Positions 26,863 through 34,835 of a DNA stretch of 64,000 nucleotides are shown piece by piece (the stretch's first letter is position 1; each line of letters opens with the position of its first letter). This stretch comes from Sphingobium sp. YR768. Lineage in GTDB: Bacteria > Pseudomonadota > Alphaproteobacteria > Sphingomonadales > Sphingomonadaceae. The stretch covers positions 1 through 64,000 of the forward strand of contig NZ_FOGE01000007.1 of the NCBI RefSeq assembly GCF_900111125.1. Reading direction: 5' to 3'. The notes below the pieces were generated by a model that had not been told where the DNA came from, made no database searches, and saw only the letters and a program-made list of their open reading frames with translations. The translations under genes and the position numbers were made by a program.

Positions 26863-28074
26863 ATGACCGACGATAGATTACCGCTTGCCGAGCTGATGGC
26901 GAAGACCGGAGATGGAGATTTCCTGCGCACGATCGCCGAGAACGTATTACAGATCATCATGGAGGCCGACGTCGATGGCCTGGTCGGCGCCGGCCGGCAC
27001 GAGCGCTCCGGCGATCGCACGACCTGGCGCAATGGCTACCGCGACCGCAGTCTCGACACCCGGCTCGGCACGCTCAATCTCAAGATCCCCAAACTGCGGA
27101 CCGGCGCCTACTTTCCCGGCTTTCTGGAGCCAAGGAAGACCGTCGAGAAGGCGCTCGTCGCGGTGATCCAGGAAGCATGGATCGCCGGCGTCAGCACCCG
27201 GCGCGTCGATGAACTGGTGCAGGCGATGGGCATGACTGGCATCTCCAAGTCCTCGGTATCCAAGCTGTGCAAAGACATCGACGAGCGGGTCCACGCCTTC
27301 CTCAAGCGGCCGCTCGCCGGCGACTGGCCCTACCTCTGGCTCGATGCTACCTATCTCAAGGTGCGCGAGGGCGGGCGGATCGTCAGTGTCGCCGCGATAA
27401 TCGCTGTGGCCGTCAACACCGAGGGCAAGCGCGAGATCGTCGGCCTGCACATCGGTCCTTCCGAAGCCGAGCCGTTCTGGTCGAGCTTCCTCAAGGACCT
27501 CGCCCGGCGCGGCCTGACCGGCGTGAAGCTGGTCATCTCCGATGCCCACGAGGGGCTCAAGGCGGCGATTACCCGCGTCATGGGCGCGACCTGGCAGCGC
27601 TGCCGCGTCCACTTCATGCGCAACGCCCTGGCCTATGTGCCCAAGGGCCAGAATACCGTCGTTGCCGCTGCCATCCGTCAGGTCTTCCTTCAACCCGACC
27701 ATGCCGCTGCGACGCAGGTCTGGCGGCAGGTCGCTGATCAGTTGCGCGCCCGCTGGCCAAAGCTCGGGGCTTGCATGGACGATGCCGAGCACGACGTGCT
27801 CGCCTACATGACCTTCCCCGAGCAGCACCGGGTCAAGCTCCACAGCACCAATCCGCTGGAACGCCTGAACAAGGAAGTGAAGCGCCGCGCCGATGTGGTC
27901 GGCATCTTCCCGAACGAGGACAGCATTATCCGCCTCGTCGGCGCCGTCCTGCTCGAGCAGAATGACGAATACCAGCTCCAGCACCGCTACATGCAGATCG
28001 AGGGCATGGCCGCCCTTGCCACACCAATGATCGAGGAGGCACAGCCGCTACAGATTACACCCAAGGCCGCCTGA
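26863..28074 (+). CDS. IS256-family (mutator-type) transposase
   Basis: A 403-residue Transposase_mut protein. SGDRTTWRNGYRDRSLDTRLG and LKIPKLRTGAYFPGFLEPRK lie in the N-terminal part. The catalytic DDE residues lie in LWLDATYLKVREGG, VKLVISDAHEGLKAAI and the late HSTNPLERLNKEVKRR (Glu). The start at 26863 follows GAGGAG; a longer frame from 26743 runs through the palindrome. The protein looks intact, so the element is probably active. Confidence 0.93.
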   Translation: MTDDRLPLAELMAKTGDGDFLRTIAENVLQIIMEADVDGLVGAGRHERSGDRTTWRNGYRDRSLDTRLGTLNLKIPKLRTGAYFPGFLEPRKTVEKALVAVIQEAWIAGVSTRRVDELVQAMGMTGISKSSVSKLCKDIDERVHAFLKRPLAGDWPYLWLDATYLKVREGGRIVSVAAIIAVAVNTEGKREIVGLHIGPSEAEPFWSSFLKDLARRGLTGVKLVISDAHEGLKAAITRVMGATWQRCRVHFMRNALAYVPKGQNTVVAAAIRQVFLQPDHAAATQVWRQVADQLRARWPKLGACMDDAEHDVLAYMTFPEQHRVKLHSTNPLERLNKEVKRRADVVGIFPNEDSIIRLVGAVLLEQNDEYQLQHRYMQIEGMAALATPMIEEAQPLQITPKAA

Positions 28075-28127
28075 AAATGCAGCCCAGTGGCCACACCCGA
28101 TTTTACACCACATTGACGGACGCGACC

Positions 28128-28242
28128 GTTCGCGCCACTTCTGGCATCCATCGAAGCGATCGAGGCGCAACTGCGGACGTCGAGTCGCATATTGGAGCAG
28201 CGCGCTGCAACAGATCCGGTCTGCGCACGTCTAATGACGGTT
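28128..28242 (+). pseudogene. IS110 transposase, internal part after the insertion
   Basis: The frame resumes with FAPLLASIEAIEAQLRTSSRIL and EQRAATDPVCARLMTV, the region just before the helix-hairpin-helix PGVGP motif of IS110 transposases. It stops at about 28242, where TGTCAACGGCACAG, probably the end of an IS21 element, begins. The C-terminal half is lost. Confidence 0.8.
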
Positions 28243-28703
28243 GTCAACGGCACAGTAATTTTCCCCGGAATTACACCTCCGTCTTTTGGCGGTCGTCTGC
28301 GGCGACGAGCTTCTGTTGGCGCCGGCGGGGTGATCCGGGCGGTCGAGCGCACATGCTCGGGTAGTAGGTCTGCATGTCGCCTGAGGCGATAACTCGAGCC
28401 ATCGATCTGGATGACGATGGCGTGATGCAACAGGCGGTCGAGCAGCGCGGTGGCGACGACGGGGCTGCCGAAGATTTCACCCCATTCGGCAAAGCCTCGG
28501 TTCGAGGTGAGGATCATCGCCCCTTTTTCATAGCGCGCATTGACCAGCTGGAAGAACAGATTGCCACCACCGGGTATGACCGGGAGGTAACCGATCTCGT
28601 CGACGATCAGCAAAGATGGCCTGCAGTAGAAGCGGATCCTCTCGCGCAGCGAGCCCTCCCGTTCAGCCTTGGCAAGCGCACCGATCAAGCCCGCAAGCGT
28701 AAA
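28240..28703 (-). pseudogene. istB: IS21 helper ATPase IstB, C-terminal fragment
   Basis: The minus-strand frame encodes LAGLIGALAKAEREGSLRERIRFYCRPSLLIVDEIGYLPV (Walker B), GGGNLFFQLVNARYEKGAMILTSNRGFAEWGEIF (sensor) and ALLDRLLHHAIVIQIDGSSYRLR, all typical of IstB. The Walker A half is missing beyond about 28703. The natural stop is not clear, because the frame reads on into the IS end and IS110 sequence. It is a fragment of an IS21 element that landed in IS110. Confidence 0.85.
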
Positions 28704-29459
28704 GCCATGCGGGACCGGGTTCTCATCTTTGGGCCGATATTGGCGTCGGTGCCCTTCCAGCAGTGAGCGCTGTCGGCGCCCCTCGAGCAGGGGATGTCGC
28801 CCGCTGGTGCCAACCGCGCGCACCACCAACGCCAGCCTCACACGCCCGGAGACACGCGCCATGATCCGGCATGGCTCGCTCTACATGACGGTCGCGCTCA
28901 TGGCGTCCTGGCCGACGACCGGGCGCATGCCCATCCCGGAATTAAAGCGGGGGCAGGACACGCTGATCCGTAAAACCACCGTTGCTAGCGGCCTAACGCC
29001 GCTCGAAATCACGCCGCTCCGCCCGATAGTCGCACCTCCGGCCCGGCAACGTTTACCCGCCAGAACCACCCCAAAGCCTATTTACCCATAGAGCAGCGCG
29101 TGGGGCCCGCGGGTTCCTGCACTGGAGGCTTTCGTACGCAAGCGCCCGAAACCCTTCACAACTCAGGACATTCGGTGATTCCCGCCCGAACTTCGGCTTC
29201 TGCCAAGAGCCGCCGTCCAGGGTTTTGAGATCGGCCAGACAGCTTCTTCGCCTCATTTCGGATGTTTGTTCGATCAGCGCACGCGCTCGAAAGCTGTCGT
29301 ATGTTCATTACTATAGTTCGACATTGTTGGGCGGAAAGCGGACTCCCCGCTTCTGGAGAGCGATCCTGATAAGAGGACATTTGCTCAGAAGGCTGGCATC
29401 CTGCGGAGCGCGATTGTCGGAATGGCCAGGGCAGGGCCGTCCGTGGTTTTTGGCCGGCT
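28704..29459. other. Unassigned region at the cargo boundary
   Basis: About 750 bases between the IstB fragment and the RiPP operon. Frames such as 28669-29091 (+) look like shadows, and I recognise no gene, RNA or repeat. It may be IS debris and the 3' untranslated end of the glycosyltransferase transcript. Confidence 0.4.
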
Positions 29460-30533
29460 TCAGCACGGGGGTGAGCCAGCTAAAAGGCTCGGTTGCACGT
29501 CTATCAGGGAGAGAACATCCATTAGCGCGAGGGATGGGCTCGTCGCCACTTCATCGGCGGATCTGGGCGGCAACTCCGCGAGCACGGCCATAACGTCGCC
29601 CGGCGCCTCCAAATCATTGGATTGCGGCCTTAAGCTGTCCACGAGCGCCGGCAGGTATCTGAAAAGCGTCAACTGATGCGCGCGTCGCAGACGGACCGCC
29701 TCGAGCTCACCCCCGCGCAGTACGCGCTCGGCGAAGGCGTCGATGTCCGAGGCTGTCGTCTGCGCCCAATGACCGCGGCTCCGCAGCCACGACGCCTCCC
29801 TCGGGAACCCCACCGTGGCGTAATGCAACCAGGGATCTTCTGCGACCCGCCGCCGCGACGAAGCGGCGCCGGCTGGATTGACGCGGATCTTCCGAGCCGA
29901 ATGGCGCAGTTTGGCGCGTATGAACATCCGCGTCGTCTCGGCGTGGATCCGGTCGCCCGACAGCGCGACCTCCTCGAACAGCCCGCCCCAAAGTAGATAG
30001 TCTGCGAGCAGGAAGCCGCAAACCTTGTCGTCGACGACGACCTCGTCCTCGTCCGCGGCCTGCAGGGGCTCGACCTCCGCGTCGACGAGGCGCTCTGCCG
30101 CCACGTAGCCCGGATGCGCCGCCTCGAAGTCGGGCGGCCGGCGCGTGGCGCCCTCGAGCATCACGCCGCGCTTGACCGCGGCGCGCATCGCCGCCACGTA
30201 GCCGGCCTTGTAGATCGTGTCGGCATCGGCCTGGAGGATGAGCACGGTGGCAGGATCAACTCCCGCCGCGCCCGCCAGCTCGCGCGCCGCAGCAACGCCG
30301 CGGCGGCGAGGGGGCACAAAGCCCCGTTCGCGCTCATGGAACAGGTGGATCCGCGAAGGGTTGCGGTCGCGGAGCCTTGTGAGGATGTCGAGTGTGCCGT
30401 CCGACGAGCCGTTGTCCACGGCGACAAAGTGGGTGTCCGGCGTCGCGGTGCCGTCGCCGAACCCCAGCGAGGCGATCGCGCCATTGATCAGGTCGGCCTC
30501 GTCGAGGCACGGCATGACGACGTAGGTCAGCAT
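29460..30533 (-). CDS. Family 2 glycosyltransferase of the RiPP operon
   Basis: 357 residues with a GT-A fold. VMPCLDEADLINGAIASLGFG and FVAVDNGSSDGTLDILTRL form the nucleotide-sugar site, and LILQADADTIY carries the DxD metal motif. No membrane segments are obvious, so it is probably soluble. It is the last gene of the operon, and its start overlaps the DUF483-like gene by 7 bases. It may glycosylate the mature peptide (perhaps on a hydroxyl made by the HExxH domain) or act on another acceptor; the donor sugar is unknown. Confidence 0.75.
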   Translation of the reverse strand: MLTYVVMPCLDEADLINGAIASLGFGDGTATPDTHFVAVDNGSSDGTLDILTRLRDRNPSRIHLFHERERGFVPPRRRGVAAARELAGAAGVDPATVLILQADADTIYKAGYVAAMRAAVKRGVMLEGATRRPPDFEAAHPGYVAAERLVDAEVEPLQAADEDEVVVDDKVCGFLLADYLLWGGLFEEVALSGDRIHAETTRMFIRAKLRHSARKIRVNPAGAASSRRRVAEDPWLHYATVGFPREASWLRSRGHWAQTTASDIDAFAERVLRGGELEAVRLRRAHQLTLFRYLPALVDSLRPQSNDLEAPGDVMAVLAELPPRSADEVATSPSLALMDVLSLIDVQPSLLAGSPPC

Positions 30534-31003
30534 CCTTGCGGAAGCATGGCCATCCTGAGCGACGGCTGGCAGCGAGTAGAACAGGGGACGTGGGAGATCC
30601 GCGAGCTCCCGTCGGCGTATCCGCTGGGATTGATCGCGCGGAAGCGGCCGTGGAACCGTCGCGTCGCCATGGCTGCATGCCGCCGGTCTATGCCCTCGTC
30701 CCCGACGCGCGCGGCGGCGCGGCTGCAGCAGGGAGGGTAGCCGAGCATCGTACCGAGCGCGAGCGTGTGCCGGCCCGGCCGGCGGTCGAGGTCGATCACC
30801 CTGCGTGCGGTCGCCGGATTTCTGGAGATCGCCGCGAAGCCGTCAGCATCGATACTCGTGAAGAGGCCGTACCGCCTCGCCCAGCGGCGCAGGTCGCCGC
30901 CGCGGGAGCCGACACTGACGCGCGCGGCCGGCTTGTGGCCCCGCAGGACGAGCGTGACGTCGGTGGCCGCAGACGGCGGCAGCCAGCCGGGAAGGTGGAT
31001 CAC
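30527..31003 (-). CDS. DUF483-like protein with paired cysteine motifs
   Basis: 158 residues from a GTG start that overlaps the preceding stop by one base. The motif LGTMLGYPPCCSRAAA (Cys92, Cys93) and a late HVPCSTRCQPSLR (Cys141, Cys145) match the LGYPxCC...H-x-PC-x-x-x-C pattern that I associate with DUF483-type proteins. The four cysteines and the His could bind a metal or an iron-sulfur cluster. The biochemical role is unknown. Its fixed place inside this operon suggests a step in peptide tailoring, sensing or recognition. Confidence 0.6.
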   Translation of the reverse strand: MIHLPGWLPPSAATDVTLVLRGHKPAARVSVGSRGGDLRRWARRYGLFTSIDADGFAAISRNPATARRVIDLDRRPGRHTLALGTMLGYPPCCSRAAARVGDEGIDRRHAAMATRRFHGRFRAINPSGYADGSSRISHVPCSTRCQPSLRMAMLPQGC

Positions 31004-31479
31004 TAGTCCGATCCCTTCGTCCGCTTGAGGATGAGCTGCGCGATGCCCGGTAGCGCGGCGTCCCTGAAGCCCGCCGCCTCCGCCGCCAGCCGCGAGGCGT
31101 GGTTGGATTTGCGCATGTGCAGGTAAAGCGGATTGTGTGCGCTAGCTTGCGCCGCCTTGAGGTAGGCGGCGCGGCCGACGCCCTTGCCTTGATCGGGGCC
31201 GTTCAGGAAGATCTGCATCGAGGCGTGCTTGCCCAGCGGCGGCTCGTCGATCAAGTTGACGAACACCTCGCCCGCGCGGGCTCCCTCGACTATCACCTCC
31301 CAGTATTCGCCGCCCGCGCCGTCGCCCTTATCCTTCGGTCCCGGACGCTGGACCAGCTCGACCTTTGACGGGTCGATCTTCGGCCCTCCCTTAGGCGGTT
31401 TCACCACCTTCGGCTTGGGCGTAGGGCGCGTGGGCTTTCGACGCTTGGCCGGCGCCTTCTTGGCGGGGGGCTTACTCAT
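31003..31479 (-). CDS. GNAT-family acyltransferase
   Basis: 158 residues. The first 45 are a Lys/Pro-rich tail (KPPAKKAPAKRRKPTRPTPK). The rest is a GNAT domain with the acyl-CoA loop GPDQGKGVGRAAYLKAAQ and a C-terminal NHASRLAAEAAGFRDAALPG. It starts inside the end of the UPF0489 gene (8-base overlap), so the two are translationally coupled. In selidamide-type RiPPs, GNAT enzymes acylate ornithine made by a peptide arginase. The same pairing here suggests acylation of ornithine side chains or of the N-terminus (inference). Confidence 0.72.
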   Translation of the reverse strand: MSKPPAKKAPAKRRKPTRPTPKPKVVKPPKGGPKIDPSKVELVQRPGPKDKGDGAGGEYWEVIVEGARAGEVFVNLIDEPPLGKHASMQIFLNGPDQGKGVGRAAYLKAAQASAHNPLYLHMRKSNHASRLAAEAAGFRDAALPGIAQLILKRTKGSD

Positions 31480-32464
31480 AGAGGCCCGCGAGGTTCTCGC
31501 GGAGGCGCGCATCGGCCGGCTGCCACATCTCGGCGGGGAAGAAACCGGGCGAAAAGGCGACGGCGGCGTCCTCGACACGCTCGACGAGCCCGTTGTCCCT
31601 CATTACCGCGCAGACCTCGTCGATTCGACGTAGCACTGTCTCGAGCGGCGGGTCCAGCGCGCGCATGCGATCCGTCCAATCTCCGTCGCCGTCGTATCGG
31701 TTGTTGAAGTAGTCCATGTCCACGTGGAGGAGGATCGGACCATCGTCGATGTCGGAGAGCCATGCGTCTAGGTCGCTGGTGGCGCGGTAGTGTCCGCGAC
31801 CAGTTCCTTTCGCCGTCTCAAGCGCGATCGCCGGCCGGGCGACGCCGGGCCGCAGCAAGTCGTCGCGCTCCACCGCCGCGCGGAACGCCCAGTCCTGCGT
31901 CCCCTCGACCTTGGGCGGCTGGCAGAGCTGCCGGACGTCAGAGTTGGGGAACGCGAGCAGGAACGGGGTCAGGAAGCTACCCATGCCGACGGCCCCACTG
32001 TTGCAGGCTGAGAGGACCGACGCCGGATCCATGACGTCGAACGGTTCGTCGGTGATCATGTCGACGAGCTTGTCGCCTTCGATCGCCAGCCGCGGGGACA
32101 TCAGGTCGCGATGGTCGTCGAGGTGGAGGATCGTGATCCGGTCCGTTGGACATGGCTTGGCCCGCGCTGCCCACTCGCACCATGTCAAAAGCGACCAAGT
32201 GTCGTATAGGGAGGTGAGGACGCGGCCCGAGCGGCGCCGTGCCGTTGCCATCGCGTCGAGCCCGATGCCGCCCCATGCGGAAAGGGCGTCGCGGATCCTG
32301 AAGTCGACATGGCGCTCGGGATCGGAAGGCCACGCGAGGTCGAGCTGCCACCCTCCCTCGATTGGCGAGGCCTGCGCGTCAATGTCACAGAAGTAGGTTC
32401 TGAGGCGCCCATGGCGGGCATGGGGTTCGTCCGGCAGCAGGTGGGAGGCGACGCGGAGCGTCAT
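31472..32464 (-). CDS. UPF0489 protein, probable peptide arginase
   Basis: 330 residues with ureohydrolase-like metal motifs: HLDDHRD at 114-120, comparable to the DxHxD of arginases, and DMDYFNNRYDGD at 249-260, comparable to the DxDxxDP region. UPF0489 members from RiPP clusters (OspR type) convert arginine in precursor peptides to ornithine. I cite this from memory. The putative core peptide encoded upstream holds three arginines, which suits this role. It overlaps the radical SAM gene by 4 bases at its start and the GNAT gene at its end. Confidence 0.72.
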   Translation of the reverse strand: MTLRVASHLLPDEPHARHGRLRTYFCDIDAQASPIEGGWQLDLAWPSDPERHVDFRIRDALSAWGGIGLDAMATARRRSGRVLTSLYDTWSLLTWCEWAARAKPCPTDRITILHLDDHRDLMSPRLAIEGDKLVDMITDEPFDVMDPASVLSACNSGAVGMGSFLTPFLLAFPNSDVRQLCQPPKVEGTQDWAFRAAVERDDLLRPGVARPAIALETAKGTGRGHYRATSDLDAWLSDIDDGPILLHVDMDYFNNRYDGDGDWTDRMRALDPPLETVLRRIDEVCAVMRDNGLVERVEDAAVAFSPGFFPAEMWQPADARLRENLAGLYE

Positions 32465-34566
32465 GCAACGAGCGGCAGGCGCTGTGCTCGACTCTCGAGC
32501 AGGTCGGCGAGCGCGCGGCCCGCCTTCGTCAGCTCGCAGCCGCGGATCGTCTCGAACGCCTTTGCGAGGTTGCGCTCGGTGTCGTCGAGCTGCGCCAGCG
32601 CGCGGTTGTGCAGGCGGGCAGGCCCGTGGTCCCGGACGTGCTCCCAGAACCGCTTCAGTTCGACGAACACGAATATCGCGTGCAGGAGTCCTGACGCCGG
32701 GCGCAAATCTTCCCGCCAGGGGGAGACCACGAGCGAGCCGGGATGGGTCGTCGGATGGCTGCGTTCAAAAAGGTAGAGCTTCTGGTGCCGGTATTCGTGG
32801 ATGAGAGAGTCCGCCAGGTCGTATGCGTCAATGAGGCCCCCGCTCTGGCTGATCGACACGTATAGAGCGCCCGGAACCGAGTTGTCGCTGAACGAGACGA
32901 TCTTGTCGGGATGCGCCGAGGGATCCCGGACGAACTGGACGGCGGAGCAGATCATCCGCAGTTCGCGCGCGAGCGCCGGCCTCCACGCCTCTACGATGTC
33001 GAGGGCGTCCGCGATGATGACGCGACCCTTTTCCGCTGTCGTCTCGTCCTCGAATTCGATCGCCTCGCCGAACGGCTTCCGCAGCCAATCGTCGTGCTCG
33101 CCTATCTCAAGGTCGCTACGCCCTACCCGGCTAAGTGCTACGCGTGCGTAATCGGTATCGATCAAGATCGGTCGTCCGTCGACGTCGTGGACGGCGCGGC
33201 CAGCCCGAGATGCTAGCAGCGCGCGGTGCCAGGCGACGGTGCCGGCGTGGCGTGCGAGCGCACGGAGATCAGAAGGCTCGAGCGCCGAGGCTACTCCTGC
33301 TTCGTCGAGCTCGGCCAGAGCCTTCTCAAGGCCCGCCGCATCCTCGTCGATGGCGTCGGCATGAAGGTCGGCCATGATGCCGGCGCTGGATTCGGCGAGC
33401 TCGAAGGCTTCGAGTTCGAAGTCCGGAAGCTCGTCCGCGAGCGGCTCGATGGCGACGAAAGTCTCCGTCAGCCTTGTCCGGACATGCTGGATGAGCGCCT
33501 TCATCTCTCCGCAATATACCGTCGGATTGTCGAAGCTGCCGGCTCGATACCGGTGGGGAACGGAGCCTCCGCCGCACACGTCGACCACTTCGCACGCCCT
33601 GCAAACGTCGCTCAGTCCTGACTTGGTCAGGAGCCGACGGTGCGTTGCGATCGCGGTCGAGGAGGCCAGCTGTTCGACCGGCGTGTCCATGACCGATCCG
33701 ACGAGCCGCGTGGCGCCTTCGCCGGCGACCTTGAGCACGTCCAGATCGTGCCAGGTGCCATCGGTCTCGACTGAGAGAAGGCTCACGTCGCCGAAGCCGA
33801 AGGCGTCGGTGCCGGAGGGCAGGCCTGCCGCCACGTCGAGCAGGGCTTCGAACGTGCGGACGGGCAGTTGTGGGTAGCGGTCGAGCCAAGTGTCGAACGC
33901 CTCTATGAGCCAGCGTTCGTACAGAGTGGGGTCCGCGTCGCGTCCGGGCGGCTGCCTGTCGTGATGGGAGTCCGGAAGGAGGAAGTCGAGCTTGGGGACG
34001 CCGTGGTTCGCGAAGAAGGACAGCAGTTGCTCCGGCCGCACCGCGGTGTCGATGACGGCTATCACGCCCGCGAAGACGGCCGGCCTCCGCTTCAGGCGTT
34101 CCAGCGCAGCTTCAACCTTGTCGAAGCTTGATCGCCCCTTGCGGGTGGTCCGGTGCAAGTTATGGGCTTCGCGCGGCCCGTCCATGCTGAGCGAGACGGA
34201 GATGGCTTCGGCTTCGAGCTCGCCGAGGACCGCTTCGGTCAGCAGCAGGCCGTTGGTCTGAAGGCCGAAGTCCACATCAACGTCAGGCGCGGCAGACCGA
34301 ATCTTCCGAGCGAAGTTGACAAGGCGACTGACCCCCGCGAGCAGCGGTTCGCCGCCATGGAATATGACCGCGACCCGGCGCAGGCCGACTGCCGCGGCGT
34401 ATTCCGTCAGCCGTTCGGCGAACGCATCCTGATGCGCATCGCTGAACAGGCGCGGCATGCTGCGCCAGCTCTGATCGGCATGGTGGTAGACGTAACAATA
34501 ATCGCAGTCGAGATTGCACCTCGAGGCCACCTTGACGAGGAACGACGTGATCCTCGCCGCGGACAT
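32461..34566 (-). CDS. Radical SAM/SPASM peptide maturase fused to an HExxH domain
   Basis: A 701-residue fusion. Residues ~5-220 are a radical SAM domain with the cluster motif CNLDCDYC (17-24) and IFHGGEPLLAG. Residues ~320-355 are a SPASM-type region (Cys322, 325, 331, 352). Residues ~390-690 hold an HExxH motif, LIHEYRHQKLYLF (His590, Glu591, His594). The layout matches maturases that make three-residue cyclophanes (FxsB/GrrM type), with an HExxH domain known in relatives as a 2-oxoglutarate-dependent peptide beta-hydroxylase. AGGGGGG precedes the start, 14 bases after the precursor gene. Confidence 0.88.
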   Translation of the reverse strand: MSAARITSFLVKVASRCNLDCDYCYVYHHADQSWRSMPRLFSDAHQDAFAERLTEYAAAVGLRRVAVIFHGGEPLLAGVSRLVNFARKIRSAAPDVDVDFGLQTNGLLLTEAVLGELEAEAISVSLSMDGPREAHNLHRTTRKGRSSFDKVEAALERLKRRPAVFAGVIAVIDTAVRPEQLLSFFANHGVPKLDFLLPDSHHDRQPPGRDADPTLYERWLIEAFDTWLDRYPQLPVRTFEALLDVAAGLPSGTDAFGFGDVSLLSVETDGTWHDLDVLKVAGEGATRLVGSVMDTPVEQLASSTAIATHRRLLTKSGLSDVCRACEVVDVCGGGSVPHRYRAGSFDNPTVYCGEMKALIQHVRTRLTETFVAIEPLADELPDFELEAFELAESSAGIMADLHADAIDEDAAGLEKALAELDEAGVASALEPSDLRALARHAGTVAWHRALLASRAGRAVHDVDGRPILIDTDYARVALSRVGRSDLEIGEHDDWLRKPFGEAIEFEDETTAEKGRVIIADALDIVEAWRPALARELRMICSAVQFVRDPSAHPDKIVSFSDNSVPGALYVSISQSGGLIDAYDLADSLIHEYRHQKLYLFERSHPTTHPGSLVVSPWREDLRPASGLLHAIFVFVELKRFWEHVRDHGPARLHNRALAQLDDTERNLAKAFETIRGCELTKAGRALADLLESRAQRLPLVA

Positions 34567-34580
34567 CGAATGCGCCCCCC

Positions 34581-34745
34581 TTACGAGCGGCTATGGCGGT
34601 GGTGCATGCGGTCATAGCTGGTGATGACCTCGCTTGCCTGGGCGCCGGCAAGCACGCGCCCCTGCAGGCGCTGGAGAGCCGGGTTCGTCGTCGATGATTT
34701 CAGAACGCGTTCACGGACGGTGTTAGTGTCTTCGACAGTCTGCAT
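34581..34745 (-). CDS. RiPP precursor peptide (54 residues)
   Basis: A short gene directly before the maturase gene, with TAAGGAGA upstream of the ATG. The leader is hydrophilic (MQTVEDTNTVRERV ... NPALQRLQGRVLAGAQ). The C-terminal end, ITSYDRMHHRHSRS, is unusually rich in Tyr, His and Arg. It can be read as three aromatic-x-Arg triads (Y44-D-R46, H48-H-R50, H51-S-R53), the spacing used by radical SAM enzymes that form three-residue cyclophanes. The cleavage site is not obvious, and the operon encodes no dedicated peptidase. Confidence 0.8.
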   Translation of the reverse strand: MQTVEDTNTVRERVLKSSTTNPALQRLQGRVLAGAQASEVITSYDRMHHRHSRS

Positions 34746-34766
34746 CAGTGTTCTCCTTACTTGCCG

Positions 34767-34795
34767 GTCATAATCGAATAGGCCCAGAGGTGCAA
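34767..34795 (-). promoter_or_regulatory. Candidate promoter of the RiPP operon
   Basis: On the minus strand TTGCAC (34795-34790) and TATGAC (34772-34767) are separated by 17 bases, followed by the precursor ribosome site. This would let the peptide operon be expressed apart from the ATPase/HNH pair. It rests on sequence resemblance to sigma-70 sites only. Confidence 0.45.
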
Positions 34796-34835
34796 CGACT
34801 TCGCTATGCGATCTCGATGCGAAATATGCGGACGG

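Larger units (their letters stand above)
26705..28127 (+). mobile_element. Complete IS256-family insertion sequence
   Basis: 1,423 bp bounded by imperfect inverted repeats (left GTTAGCGTCCG...GTGGTGTAA, right complement GGTCGCGTCCG...GTGGTGTAA) and flanked by the 8-bp target duplication GTTCGCGC (26697-26704 and 28128-28135). The duplication falls inside the IS110 transposase frame and restores its codons when the element is removed, which fixes the ends. The element looks recent and intact. Confidence 0.93.

Noticed and set aside
27987..28862. Single long minus-strand frame read as one IstB protein
   Set aside because: Only residues from about 54 onward match IstB. The start is unrelated, and the end runs into the IS end and IS110 sequence.
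29460..31003. Plus-strand frames inside the glycosyltransferase and DUF483 genes (for example 30114-30740)
   Set aside because: Arg/Ala-rich antisense shadows of well-supported minus-strand genes.
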